Shown: positions 50,591-63,063, counted from the stretch's first letter. The stretch: DNA of 64,000 nt from Limanda limanda (GCF_963576545.1 NC_083639.1:19888118-19952117); one strand, 5' to 3'. Program-made: numbers and translations. The notes: generated by a model from the sequence alone, not told the origin.

Positions 50591-51662
50591 TTAAAGGAGA
50601 CATATTATGCCCGTTTTACCACAAGTTGATATGGTTCCTTGGGGTCTTAATGAAATGTCTGTAACATTTTTTGGTCAAAATACCACAAGGATCATTTAAA
50701 ACAGTTGCCTTTTTACCCTGTCTAAAACCGCCCTCCTCAGATTGACCTGTTTTGAGTGCCCCCCCCCCTCTCTCACCGCCCCCCCCCTCCCACTCACACA
50801 CACACATCCACTTTCACGTCTTAAATCTCTCCTTAGCATATTTGAGGTTGTTAAAATAATTTTAAGTCACTGTCCTACACATATATTTCTGTATTCGTTT
50901 GTTGTGTTTCTTCATTGAAGCTACAATTTTCAAACTACTACACCTTCTGATAAAGATGTACATTTATTTAAATACATGCATTAGATATGTGTGTATACAG
51001 TATATAATTGTATGTGTATATTTATTCATACAGGGCTTCTATTCTGAGCGCGCGCACACAAACACGCACACACACACACAGACACACACACACACACACA
51101 TCCACTTTCACGTCTTAAATCTCTCCTTAGCATATTTAAGGTTGTTAAAATAATTTTAAGTCACTGTCCTACACATATATTTCTGTATTCGTTTGTTGTG
51201 TTTCTTCATTGAAGCTACAATTTTCAAACTACTACACCTTCTGATAAAGATGTACATTTATTTAAATACATGCATTAGATATGTGTGTATACAGTATATT
51301 ATTGTATGTGTATATTTATTCATACAGGGCATATATTCTGAGCGCACGCACACACACTCACACACACACACAGACACACACACAGACACACACACAGACT
51401 ATAGCTTTGGAGGCTAACACTGCTGCAACTATGCCAGCTTTGCCATGTAAACAGACCAAGTGTGACGTCGGAAAAGCCCATAATTCCATTGGACGCACTC
51501 TAGCGTAGCGTGTCTGACAGAGAGCAACCACAACAAAATCGCGGGAGTTGTTTTTTTCCAGAGTTTTTGGTACGGTAGACATGCCAGTTACCCAAATTAA
51601 CGTGTAGAAGCACTAATATTTGTTTTATATATTGGAAATTAATTCAGGCAATAAGGGGCTAA
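50591..51662. mobile_element. MITE-like element with TTAAAGGAGACATATTATGC end
   Basis: The left end reads TTAAAGGAGACATATTATGC, followed by GATATGGTTCCTTGGGGTC and TTTGGTCAAAATACCACAAG. The right part contains AAACAGACCAAGTGTGACGT and CAGTTACCCAAATTAACGTG, and decays near GGCAATAAGGGGCTAA. From memory this is a long non-autonomous element frequent in percomorphs, whose right end is the inverse of the left. Here the right TIR is eroded. The centre has been expanded by a tandem duplication and CA tracts. Confidence 0.5.
50805..51396. repeat. 294-bp tandem duplication with CA tracts
   Basis: The unit starting CATCCACTTTCACGTCTTAA occurs at 50805 and again at 51099, at a 294-bp offset. The copies differ at a handful of sites (for example TTTGAGG against TTTAAGG, GGGCTTCTA against GGGCATATA). 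Each copy ends in a (CA)n-rich tract, and CA also precedes the first copy, so unequal exchange between CA runs is a likely cause. The near-identical frames at 50899-51153 and 51193-51417 are products of this duplication, not genes. Confidence 0.88.
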
Positions 51663-52079
51663 GCCTGAACAGCTCTATGTGTCAATATTTCCTCAGTGTA
51701 AGAGCGCCAACTACTGATTCGCCATGAAACAGGAAGTACTTTGTAAATCCACAAACGCATGCAACATGGAGACGTGCGCTTGGTCATCGATCGCTCTCTA
51801 CACCGACCGCAACAGGCTTCAGCGTGCGGGTGCTCGGGCCCATCAGTGCTAGTTTTGGTTGTGATGCTTTGTGCACCTGTATGGCCCTGTGTTTTTGACA
51901 GTTAAAAAATGTAACACAATATTGCAGTACACCCGTGTTATCCCTGAAATATCTGATATACTATGTCATGTACGTAGGTTATTAGCCGAGCTTGTGTACT
52001 TCGAGTGTGCATTCCAATAATCTCTTCCTCTGCACATGAGAGCGAATAAATTTACGAGACCCCGTCTATTCCATCAATG
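51663..52079. other. Possible dispersed repeat, otherwise nothing
   Basis: The stretch 51720-51900 (ATGAAACAGGAAGTACTTTG, GCTTCAGCGTGCGGGTGCTC) has the feel of a fish DNA-element remnant with CpG-rich patches. Neither ends nor coding content could be shown. Confidence 0.3.
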
Positions 52080-52740
52080 ACACATTTTCTCTCTGTCGAC
52101 AAAGCCAAGAAAGGGTTCCTCGCTTCCTTTCAATGTTTCGCTGCATCACTCGTCTCCTCTTGTTGTAGACTTGTGCAAACTCTCTGTGAAGTTAAAAGGA
52201 TAAAGTTCTTAATGGCAAACTTTTCCTCCCAATTCTGTTCCCATTAGACCCGAAGATGGATGCCATGCAATTTCTCATTAATGCCGTCTTTCTAAAGGGG
52301 CTTCTGTGGCCCAGGCCTGCAGGGGTCCATCTGGGACATTTTGAATGGAGGTGCAGTGATGGAAATGTCACATAAGCAATGTATTTATTGAGCTTTAAGG
52401 AACCAAATGGCAGAGCAGGTGTATTGACGTAAAGAGAGGGCCAATGTCTCTTTAGAACCTTCTATTCAATCCATGTCTCATTAAGCTGAGTATTGGCCTC
52501 GGAGCCGGTCTTTACAGGTTGACATTAGAATTGTCTTTTAAAATTAGGAGGCACAGCAGAAACAATTACATTGGCTTATCTCACTTTGCATTTATATGCA
52601 TCGGGTTTGGATGAACTGATATTTTGCAATGGATGACAGCAAACTGAATTGGAGGACATTTTCTGAGTTGAGCACAGATGCACCTCAGATTGAACAAAGT
52701 ATCTTTAAAATAGTGTCGAGCCTTCAGACAGCTTTCTGAG
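52080..52740. promoter_or_regulatory. Candidate conserved non-coding block
   Basis: A long, non-repetitive, non-coding stretch with sequences such as TTTCTCATTAATGCCGTC, TCTCATTAAGCTGAGTATTG and AAACAATTACATTGGC. The base composition is balanced compared with its AT-rich flanks. It looks like deeply conserved enhancer DNA, but conservation was not tested. Confidence 0.3.
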
Positions 52741-53293
52741 CTAAATATTACCAATAAATAGCTTTTTAGAAATTTACCAAAGTTTTTTAATTGTCAATGT
52801 ATCAGATAGCCCCTTGCAAATAGCTAATCAAAACTTTTAATTTAAAACTGAACTGTGTAAAGCGGCGTCTGTCTCCATTCTGTTACTTGTATATCATCAC
52901 AGTGACAGCTAGGCAGCAGCCTCCACCACAGACTCAACAGAGCCACAGGCTGTGAACTGCAACGGTTATTTTTTTTCCAACTAATGTTCCCTTATCTACA
53001 AACATGAACACAGTGCCGGCTGCTGGAACAGGCAGCATAGGCAAATGCAACGGGAGGCAGTTTTTTTTTAAAGGGTGCACCGCAGCTGGAAGAGAGTGAT
53101 GGTTAAAAAAAAAAAAATTCTCCTCACACGTGTGGTGATTGACCTTCTGTGCTTTTTGCATGTGTGAGATAATAAGTGAAGCAACAAACTTTTTACATCC
53201 CTACTACATCTCCAAACCACATCTCTTCCTGATAAACAAAATAAATTGGTTATCAATTGAAATCATACCCCACAACGGATGTGTGCACATTCT

Positions 53294-53298
<5 letters not shown>
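52741..53298. other. Intergenic, nothing recognised
   Basis: Unique-looking DNA with T and A runs (about 52969-52977 and 53106-53117). The minus-strand short frames have no family features. Confidence 0.35.
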
Positions 53299-53339
<41 letters not shown>

Positions 53340-53392
53340 TGCACACGCACACACACACGCACATACACACACACATACACACACACACACAG
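53299..53392. repeat. (CA)n microsatellite, interrupted
   Basis: CA repeats are interrupted by GCACATG and CGCA variants. They create long but meaningless His/Thr frames on one strand and Cys/Val frames on the other. Confidence 0.95.
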
Positions 53393-53499
53393 GCTCTACA
53401 AAAGCATGATTTCAACCCTCTGACAGATACAAGATCTCCTCTGTCATTAGTGTGTCCAACCACTAATCGAGAATAGGACCAAAGAGAAAGTCAAGGGTA

Positions 53500-53534
53500 C
53501 ACACACACACACACATACACACACACACACACAG
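53500..53534. repeat. (CA)n microsatellite
   Basis: A second CA tract about 110 bases downstream of the larger one, interrupted by a single TA. Confidence 0.93.
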
Positions 53535-55899
53535 TGCGTCAAAACATCATTGAGCATAGCTTAGTTCGGGCAAGTTACGAAGTCAAGCTCAGCCACATAC
53601 CCAGTGCATCAGCAACAGATCAATGTCAGCCCACATCAGCTGATCGCTCAGCTGATCCCCTCCAATGCATTCAATTAGCAAAGTTCATGTTGCTTACTCT
53701 AAGCTGCTCTGGCTGCCCCCTCTCCCTGCTCCCACCCCGACTCCTGCTTTTCACCCTGAATCTAACATGGTTGTTGTTGATGCTGCTCTGTTCTTTGTTC
53801 TCCATGTTAGCACCAGGAAGGGCAGGGAGGTGCCACAACAGAACCAAGCCGCCAAATATAACTTAATGCAATAGTGGAAATCAAATACATTTTGACAAAA
53901 GTGGTCCTTTTCCATATGCTTACATGCACACTTCCACACAGGTAGCTGCATGGACCTTTGCAGATCTGGACAGACAACACAAATTCAATCCCATAAGGGG
54001 ACACAGAAAAAAAGAATTGTGTGCACAACCGGCTGTCCAAAAGTCCACTCTTGAATGTGTGATGGGAAGCTGACATCCCTGATAACACATGTTATCATTT
54101 GTCATCAAGCGCATGCATTTCAATTTCAAATCATTTTAAGACTCTAGAGGAGAATAATTGTATTGCTCTTAGTTATACAAACCAAAAAATACCCCAAATA
54201 GTTGCGTAATGTTGTGGCTTTGTTTCTCTCGGTTCAGTGAGCCAATCAGTGGGTAAAGAGGGTGTAAATGTCAGACGGTTACGGAAATGTTCCAACAAAT
54301 GCCGTCACATCTATCATCAAAATGGTGTGGTGGTGGTGGTTTGTGGGGCTAGGCAGTTGTGACGAGGTGAGCTGGCCCCTTCAGGCCTCCTTTAACTGCA
54401 GAGGAGACTTATTGTAGTTGAATAAAGTTAACTTTCAAAGAAATCCCCTCAAAAAGTTGTCATCGGTATGTTTGAATCCGACTTAGACTGTCAGAAGAAT
54501 TCATAATGAGTAAAGATCAGAGAGTAAATGTGTGTTGACCTCAATGTCAGTGTATAGCACTATAAATATGCTTTAGATATTACAGCTACAATTAAACAAA
54601 GGGTGTACAGAAATGGTGTGCTTTTATCAGAAACAACTTACAGACATTCAATTAACCTTTCTTGACTTTTTCTGTCCTTGGCGTGTCAGAAGAAAAAATC
54701 CTAGTTATTGAAAGTGCTTATGACTTTTTTTTTCCTTTTACAGTTTGTGCTTCCATTATCCAGTTGACACTCTTCAGTCCAACCTACAAGGAGAACAAAA
54801 ATCAATACACTCGAGGAGTGGTTGGAGGGCCTTTATCTTTTGTGGCCAGTGATTTGGCTGTGTGAATTATTCATTGCAGAAAGCTATGGCCTGTGCTGGT
54901 GAGTACAGAGGATAGGAATAACAGCGTTTCCTTATCACTCTTAATCTTAGAAGCTGCAGTAATGCAATTCCTAACATTTAGCACTTAATGGTGTGTCAGA
55001 GAGGGAACATGATCTAAGACCATTAGGGCTTTTTTTGTGCTGAGGTTCAAAACAGGCTTTTCGCCTCTTATCTCTGCCAATGAGCTGACTAAGGAAGCAG
55101 GAAACCATGAAAGGTGTGAGAAAAGTCAAGTTTTAGGATACAGTTGGCCTATCAAATAAACTAAGACCCTCTGTTTTCCCCTGCTTTATTCTGCTTGTAA
55201 TACAGCAGTCCAGTATCATGCAAATACTTTTGACCTTCCTCAAGAAGTTTCCTGCAAAATGCAACTGTGAAAACCTGATTTATAGGTTTATCGATCAAAA
55301 TGAGGTGACACGTTTTCTTGCTGAAAGAATGATTGTATTTGGCTCTTTATGCAGATCATGGTGAAGGAAAGTAGGGGCGCTCATATCTTCTGTGTTACTT
55401 TGTCCCCCCCAAAAAAACAAATGAGAAATATTGCAAATCTTTTTTCCCTGCGACAGGCCTCAAATACAGAGAAGAACAAAATAACTTCTCTGAAAACAAA
55501 ACACATAAATTATGAGATTATTGATCATAGAGGGACATTTCCTTGTCAAGTGGCGATAGAACTTTATAGATGGAACCCTCAAATTAGAGAGAAGAAGAAC
55601 AAGGAAATCATGTCTGCTTTAAGTTGTGTCATTGATTCAAGCATAGTGATGTAAATAAATGCTGCGATATTAACTAACCTCTACATATCGCAGCTCCACA
55701 ACTTAACACAGGTACAACCAACACCCAACATTATGCATTTGATCCCAACCTTGCTATGACACATATCGTCATTCAGTTAAATGAGTCTGGTTTTGTCCAG
55801 CCTTGCTCCACTCGTGTTCAGTGATTCGATGCTCCATTATATTGCACATCACCATCATTTGTTGGGGCACAAACTGCTTTTCTGTTGATTAAAAAATCT
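53535..55899. other. Intergenic, nothing recognised
   Basis: Unique-looking DNA with overlapping short frames on both strands at 53.5-54.1 kb that have no family features. A (GGT)n-like tract is at about 54324-54341. Confidence 0.35.
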
Positions 55900-56140
55900 A
55901 TCTTTTTACATAAAAACATCAATTAACATGAAAGCCCGCCGGTATGGTCTGAGATTGAGACCTGTGTTAATTTCATGAGTCACACACTCAATGCGGCCCT
56001 GGGAGTCTTAATGATTTTAGCCTCAGAGGGAATTAATCATGATACACTTTTATATCAAGGTGTCACTTGTAATGGCGAACATACATCGATTTAACACCTG
56101 GCTCTGCAGAGCTCTATGGAGAGGTAAAGCACCTTTCAGC
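55900..56140. promoter_or_regulatory. Candidate conserved non-coding element
   Basis: Non-repetitive sequence with GTGTTAATTTCATGAGTCAC, GTCTTAATGATTTTAGCC and GAGGGAATTAATCATGAT, that is, dense homeodomain-type and AP-1-like (TGAGTCA) sites. No coding frame. Conservation is inferred only. Confidence 0.28.
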
Positions 56141-56389
56141 TAATTTTTTTCGTTGGTTTGGCCTGGAACTTCACTGTTTGGCTGTGTGGCTAGCCGGTAA
56201 ACATAGTGGTGCTTTTTGTCCTCTAGCTTGATATTTCCTGGTTTTGGACCAAAACGGAGCCAAGGAAAAGTGGATATTTAACTTGTATTAATCAGAGAGC
56301 CATTAGGACAGCAATAAATGAATTTTAATATAGGTCCATGCCTACGGGATGAACACACTAATCAGCTTTAAAATATCATTTGATTTTCT

Positions 56390-56740
56390 TTATTAATTGT
56401 TTTTGCTCAAACAAATAATGCATGTTTAAGGGGAACATTTTCTGTTTAAAGTCGTCATGGAACATTCTAACACATGCATGCCTGCCTCGTAATCAGAGGG
56501 CAATGAATGAAAGCAGGGGCGCTGCGAAGGTCATTGAGACATTTCTTTCTCCGGGGATGAATCAGCTTTCTTGTTGACTTTTTGTGAGCCGTGTGACCTT
56601 TGTAGGGATGTGATGTAACTTTAAATAGCTCACCAGCTTTGTGAATAATATAATTTATCCTTCATGGTTATTTGTGACTACAGAATTATCTTTTCCCTGC
56701 CATTTGTCTCCGTCCTTTTATGAACAGGCAAAAAGGTGGG
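56390..56740. promoter_or_regulatory. Candidate conserved non-coding element
   Basis: Complex unique sequence with TTTCTTTATTAATTGTTTTT, AACAAATAATGCATG and TCCGGGGATGAATCAGC. It is non-coding in all frames and non-repetitive. Conservation was not tested. Confidence 0.27.
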
Positions 56741-57379
56741 CCCTGCCCATGGTCTTTACAATGATAACACTCTGACGATACACTTATACTAGAATTTAAT
56801 GGTGGTTTGCAAATATGATATGTTCACGCAATACCTCCCCTGAATACAGAAAGAGCCAAGAGTCTGCACGTTGGGGAGATTATTGAAAGAGCGATTCCTA
56901 CTGAAACAACACTTTGCACATCATGTAATCTTGTCATGTAACCCTGTATGGGTGAACACTTGGAGTGTGTGTGAATGAGCTTAACTTGATCTTGAGTCTA
57001 ACTATGTTCCACATTATCGCATGTCCCCGCTGTGCACTGTGAGCACAGAGTACCCTCCACGTATCCTTGTTAGCATGTCCTCCAGGGCCTGTGACACTAG
57101 GGAACTGCTCAAAAGGCGGCACCTGGAAAGGCGTGATAAGATGAGATGTGCTACACTGAGCAGGGAAATGAAGATCAGTATGTCACTCGTGGGTGATGGG
57201 GTGGCACGCCTTAAAACACTACACTTCTCCCTCTGCCTCCTTATACTCTCTTACTCTGTTTATAATCTTTTTTGCAGTCTGGGAGTAAAGATTTAAAAAA
57301 GTATTCTTTTACTGCAGCTACATTGTATTTCCAGGATGTATTGTATGTTGCAGGCGTTCTCACCTGCTCTACAATCAAA

Positions 57380-57640
57380 GACATTCATCTTCAGATCATC
57401 TTCTTGTTTCGCCTGCAAATGGCTTGGGATAAAATTCGACAGCTTTGCCAGCGTGCTTTCTCCTGCAATTTTAATTTTCATTCGTACGTGACAGAGGCGA
57501 TTAATCTTCTGCACTTTGACCCGTGCAGCCTCCGTTTGAGTGCCTGTCTAATTGTTTCTGTAATATCCCTGCTCATTCCGCCACTGTTCATTAACAGTTA
57601 ATGAACAATGATCCGGGATAGCGTGAGAGCTTAACAAGTA
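57380..57640. promoter_or_regulatory. Candidate conserved element with perfect 10-bp inverted repeat
   Basis: The block is complex and non-repetitive and ends with an inverted repeat at 57585-57607, whose arms TGTTCATTAA and TTAATGAACA flank a 3-base spacer. The arms contain TTCATTAA/TTAATGAA, which suit homeodomain or POU-type dimers. A 109-codon frame (57272-57601) runs through it without family features. Regulatory function is inferred. Confidence 0.3.
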
Positions 57641-60169
57641 GTCATATCCACTCAAACGTGTTTGCACTGGGAAAAAGCTAATTTTTAAGGAAATGCTTTT
57701 TCATATGGAAGAACACATGAGGACGAGGCCATTCACATATTATTCCACCGGTTCTGTTTTTCCCATGTGAGTTTAAGTATGTATCTGAAGGTGGATAAGG
57801 ATTGTACAGAAAAGTCTGAGAGAGAAAAAATATCAGTTTTCTTAGGTCTTAGTTTATGCAGTGAACATTAAACAAACATTTCATGCTTGTTTTTGAGCAG
57901 CATACTGCAGGATGAGCATCACGCAGAGGCTTCATGACTTCTGAAGGTGTAATTTTCTTCAATGAATTCATATTTTCCTATTTTGACAAGACATCTCCCT
58001 GCCTGGATCTTGAAGAGAGATCCTGACATTCTGAATATTTCAAGAAGTCGTTATGTCAGTTTGAGAAAATGTCCCTGCTATTACATAGAAGGTTAAGACC
58101 ATCTGATTTAAGGAGCACATGGAAATGAATGAGTAAACTAACGGTGGGTCATTTTTGATATTTTATTCTTGCTCCTACCTGTTATTGAGAATTAAGATTA
58201 GAGCAGTGCCCATATACGTTCCTGTCCGGGCTGTCTGCCTTGCCTGTAGTGATGCTGGTTGCAATTTTCTTTCTGAAACTGTAGAAGTGACCTGAGCCAC
58301 TGGAAGGAAAGACCAGCTGCAAGACCACAGAACCCTGAAGCTGCACCACTGCTGCTGCACAAAGAGCTGTTCATCTGTTTATTCAAAGTTCAGTACGCAG
58401 AACCGTACATCAACAGCTGCTGTCGTCGTGAACGCGCTTTTGTCATGATCGACAACGTTACTTAGTTGCAGCCGCTGCTGCTACAGAGCACTGGCCTGTT
58501 AATTCATAGTTTCTTAATACTGACTGTATTGTGTGTTGAGTTATTTGTACAAAAAATATTTGTATGAAATCAAATATTTGCTTGAATTAGAAATTGGTCT
58601 AAGCAAACAAGCAACATGTAACATGGTAGAGAGAGATGTTGGAGAGGTACTTGGATGTGAATTTTCTCATCTTTTTTACTTTATGGTAAGCTTCATTTTT
58701 TGTGTGCACATGTGAGGGTGGTATTGATGATATGATGACAGGAGAGAAAATTCAGAAATTATCACAGAATTAAAATGTCTATAGACTATAATCTAAAGCC
58801 ACTATGAGCAACATTTATTTATTTATCTTATAACATGTGAAAAGTACGTGGAAGCTCAGCTCCACTCTTGCCCCAGGTCTACTGATTTTTATAGTTAGCT
58901 GCAGCCCAAATCTTTACAGATGTACCGTCACTCATTCATGACGTGGTCAGTAAAACAACTCCAAATAAATCCTAATGTTCCAGGATGTGTAGAAATACAA
59001 CTGTTCATTATATGTAAGTGTTGTATTCAAACATATTTGCCTTGGCCAGGAGTTTTGATTGCTCCAATTATTTGGTACCTTGATTAACTTGGTTTGAAAA
59101 TGTAGTTAAGTTTAGAAAATCACGTTGCACGTCTCTTGTACTGCAGGATGGCTGAAAAAATATAATGTAACATACATCATATCAGAGGCAACTCAACAAT
59201 AACATGTAGACAGGAATTAATATACAGACAGAATGTATAAAAACATATATAATGTATACTGTCTATATTTATGGATATCATTATCTAGCCTATTAATTTC
59301 ATATAACTATATCCTGCTGTTATGTGCAAATAACAGCATGTTCATGTTCAACCAAATGTTTACAATAAATACTTTCACAGACGAGTGCCAAACTAATTTA
59401 CTCTTTGGACGTGTCTGTAAGTATTTTCCACTCAGAGCTTTCTCCTGTGTTTAAGAATCTGACAGATAAAGGCTTCTACAGAGGAAAAATGCACAGTATT
59501 GGTCACAAGAGGGCATGTCACCCCATAAAACAACCAAGTTGCTAATGACTTTTTCAGGAACTAATTTTCTGCTTTGTGGCACAGCCCATAAAACAAGGTT
59601 TTTCTCCTTTATCAAGGGATGGATAGAGGTTTAACTGTCTTTTATGTTTATCGTCTCGCAGCAACATTTACACTTTGCTCGAAGAGGGTCTCTGTTGACT
59701 TTGTCACTTGTTTGCTGTGTTTTTGTACCCATTATGTGCAGCACCCATGCATTCTGCATGTTGACAGCAATCTCATGTATTTATATCATGTTTAACAAGA
59801 ACCTGCGTTTCCTACCATTTCACCTCCCTGGTCTTGCATATTCTGCATCTTCTTCCCGAATAGGCCAAACACTGGATCGTAGCAGCAGAAATCCATCTGA
59901 CAGTAATGCTGAAATTAGCTTTAAAATGCTGAGCTCTCACCATTATTCAAGTTAGTCCATGCGCTGTAATTCTCCCACCTGCTAGCACTGCTGTAACTCA
60001 GATCCTAACCTCAGGGGTCGAATACATGATGACTTAAGTCTACCAGATAACAACATGATGTTAATATATGTGGAAGGATGGGATTTTTGTTAAACACACA
60101 CACCAGGGTTCCACAAATCATGCATACTTGTGTGCACGTGTGTGTTTCTGTATGTGCGGGCTGACCACT
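57641..60169. other. Intergenic, nothing firmly recognised
   Basis: Unique-looking DNA. The frames at 59233-59454 and 59644-59955 have no family features. The stretch 58540-59300 is AT-rich. Confidence 0.3.
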
Positions 60170-60470
60170 CAATTAACACAAGGTCCCCTGACAAGGCCTC
60201 GTTAAAAAAGATGAAAGGCATTTGTGATTTTGAAATTCTTCATAGCACTGTTAAGAAAAGCTGGCCATAAGGGCGTTTACAGCTTTAAGTCAAACTATAA
60301 ACTTACTGATGAATGACTGCAGCACTATGACTTAATTATGACTGCACAGGAAATACTGTTCATCCCTAGTAATGACCCCGACGGCCATCGATAAAAAGGC
60401 CTGATAAACGCAGACTTCCTGAGCATGGAAGGATAAATACGTCCTGAGTAATGAGACACAGGCTGCAGAG
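60170..60470. promoter_or_regulatory. Candidate conserved non-coding element
   Basis: Non-repetitive sequence with phrases such as CAATTAACACAAGGTCCCCT, TGACTTAATTATGACTGCAC and GGCCATCGATAAAAAGGCC. No coding frame. Conservation was not tested. Confidence 0.28.
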
Positions 60471-61259
60471 GATGACAGCTCTGCTCTATATCATATGCTG
60501 CTCTGTGGTTCTGGGGTGGCAGTTTGAGAGGTGGTGGTGGGGGCTATGAAACCTCAGCATGAGTTGCCTTTCAGACACACACAGTGCTTGTGAAAAAAAA
60601 CTGAAAATAACCTCAGATATCACAGAGACAGTAATGAGAAATTCAATTTTCACTCCTCTGGTTCTGTCTCTTGCACTCTTAAGGGAAATGCAGGAGTAGT
60701 CATTTTACGCATGCAGTCAACTGGGATAAATGTTTGAGGGAGGTTCACATTGGCCCTAAGCATACATCAAAATAACATCATCAGCGTTTCAGATTCAGTT
60801 CATCATTCCACCCGCTTCGCTAATTAATGCTGTAATTGATCAATCCATTAGTTGATTTTTGTTCTTGTGCTTTACGTTGCGAAAGAAAAATTCAATTAAT
60901 TGTTGAGAAATAATCTGGCTCTGTTTCATGGTTCAGAGGCTTTACTGTCCTTTAGAGAGAAGACGGATCTGGTGGAGGTTAGCAAAGCACTCATTAGCAA
61001 GCTAAGGATCTAAGTGGACACAATAGAGCCACAATGCACTCTTTGCCTTGCAAGGAAGTGTCATGAAACGCGTTCTTAATGGCTCTTCTGCTTCGAGGGA
61101 TGGTGCGCACAGGAAAGATGAGAGTGGAGATGAAGGAGCAAACATTGAGAGTCAGTTGCAGGTCTGTGGTGCTCCCTGTGCACAGTGGGAGGTGAGTGTT
61201 GAGCCTGCTGACCAACCAGAGCGTCGGTGTGTATCGTTGGGTTATTAAGTCCAGCATGT

Positions 61260-61520
61260 GGGGAGATTTCCCCCGTTAATACGCCGGCTTCTCCATCGCC
61301 CCTCTTTTTATGCTCTTTTGTGGGTCAGCTAGGAATATCCTCCATACATTTGCTCTAATTACCACTTGTCTAGCATATAAATGGATTTTTTATGGAGTAG
61401 ATCTTCTTAAATCCCTCTCACTGTAATTAAGGCTTAAATTGGGATAATGGGAAAATGGTGGATCAAAGGTTGAATTAATTGCAGGCTCGAGCTTGTAATT
61501 CAGGTACTGAGAGTGAAGAC
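61260..61520. promoter_or_regulatory. Candidate conserved non-coding element
   Basis: Non-repetitive sequence dense in TAATTA/AATTAA cores (TTTGCTCTAATTACCACTTG, CACTGTAATTAAGGC, GTTGAATTAATTGCAGGC, GCTTGTAATTCAGG). It carries no coding frame and looks like a developmental enhancer. This is inference. Confidence 0.3.
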
Positions 61521-62099
61521 TCGACTTAAGGAAAGAAACCCTGAGTTACTCACGAGATGTCTGACAAGAATAAACCTATTCAAAAGTTGAGTTCATCTTT
61601 CATATCCTTAATATGTTGTTAAAGTGGCAACTCTCTTGAGACCATTGCCACATAGTGGTGTCTCTACCAGGATTCATGACACAAATAAACATGTGCAGAG
61701 AATATGTTTATCCATGTTAATAATAATACTGACATGCACCTCTTTTGTCCTGACTGAAATATCTTAATAGCTACTGGATAGATCGCTATAAAGATTTGAG
61801 CAGACATGTGTAACATGCAAAGTATAAATCCCTGGGTTTATTTGGTCCATATTTGTGAGTTTCTTCTGAAAGCTTATGGATAGTGACAAAGCAGATGAGT
61901 CGCAGCCTTACTACAGGAATTCGTGGGCAATAATTTAAGTTGGTAGGAAAAACTACAGGCATCTGTGTGATTTTATTTCATTTGGGCACAGGGAGACTTT
62001 CTTAAAAGGTAAATTATCTCCATGTCCTTCGCTGTTGCCATGTTTGTTGTTGGAAACTCTTGAGTCTACACTGTGTTTGAAATGGATGTAACTCTGTTT
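61521..62099. other. Intergenic, nothing recognised
   Basis: Unique AT-rich DNA with no exon or repeat identified. Confidence 0.35.
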
Positions 62100-62400
62100 G
62101 TTTGTAAGATATCAAAATAGCAGTTAGTCATCGAGTAGTTTGTGTTATGAGCAAATACCTGCAAACTAATGTTCAGCCTAATCTGTGGTGCTTACTAGCA
62201 AACAAAGATAATAATTTAGCGTCTTCGACTAAGATGCTGGTGAACGTTGCAAAAAATGTGTTTGCTAAACATCATTATGTTAGCATTGTCATCTGGATAA
62301 TTTATAGCATACTGATAATAGCATTTAGCTCAGAGCACCACTGTGAAGAGTACAGCCTCAAATATCTGCTAGCATGAAAGTAGGATTGGTTGGACTACTT
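62100..62400. repeat. Dispersed percomorph repeat (CTGCTAGCATG family)
   Basis: The right part reads ATTTAGCTCAGAGCACCACT, GTACAGCCTCAAATATCTGC and TAGCATG. The inner part has AAACATCATTATGTTAGCAT. This matches from memory a common fish repeat (CATTTAGCTCAAAGCACCGC...CTGCTAGCATG), other parts of which occur at 13180-13375 and 50500-50583. Confidence 0.55.
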
Positions 62401-62990
62401 ACGCTAAACTGGGGATAACCTTTAAATTAGTTTCCTATTGACCTTAATGGACAGTTTTGATGATGAAAGGTGTTTTCTTGTTTCTGTTCTATATGCTAAA
62501 CTGAGCTAAGCAGCTGCTGGCTGTAGCTCTATATTAAATGCATACAATCAAACCATCTAAAAATCAGCCAATTAGAGAATATCATTTTTGCTTTTTTTAA
62601 TCATACAAATGCTGCTGGTATTGCAAAACATTCTGAAGTTGTATAGGATATTTTGACTGCTTTCCACAGTTACCTGTGGTTTAAGCTGCCTCGGCCGGTC
62701 ACCTTACAACTGTGTTTAATGATTTTTTTTACAACTGTACAAACCATCTGATGTAAACACATAATCTCCCTGCTCGTTGAAAACCTGCACCTCTTTAAAG
62801 ATGTGCTGGTGCTATGTGGCTCCAAAAAAAAAAACAGGGACTCATAAATATATTTATTACAACCAAATGAGGGGGGTGAAATCATTATAAATACAGTTTC
62901 CTTAGGGAATAAATTATGGTACACTGAGACAACTTCCCTACACAGTCACACCTCTGAAATAAGCATAACATTGCCAAATGGGGTTTAGGC

Positions 62991-62992
<2 letters not shown>
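62401..62992. other. Intergenic, nothing recognised
   Basis: Unique AT-rich DNA with A and T runs. Nothing coding is apparent. Confidence 0.35.

Positions 62993-63062
<70 letters not shown>
62993..63062. repeat. (TG)n microsatellite
   Basis: About 35 dinucleotide units with one CG interruption. Confidence 0.96.

Positions 63063-63063
<1 letters not shown>

Noticed and set aside
50899..51417. Two near-identical frames beginning MLCFFIEATIFKLLHL, suggestive of a gene pair
   Set aside because: They are produced by the 294-bp tandem duplication and run into CA repeats; not genes.
53139..53476. His/Thr-rich and Cys/Val-rich frames
   Set aside because: They are translations of the (CA)n microsatellite on the two strands.
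54078..54097. Near-palindrome TGATAACACATGTTATCA
   Set aside because: Short and in otherwise ordinary sequence; expected by chance at this scale.
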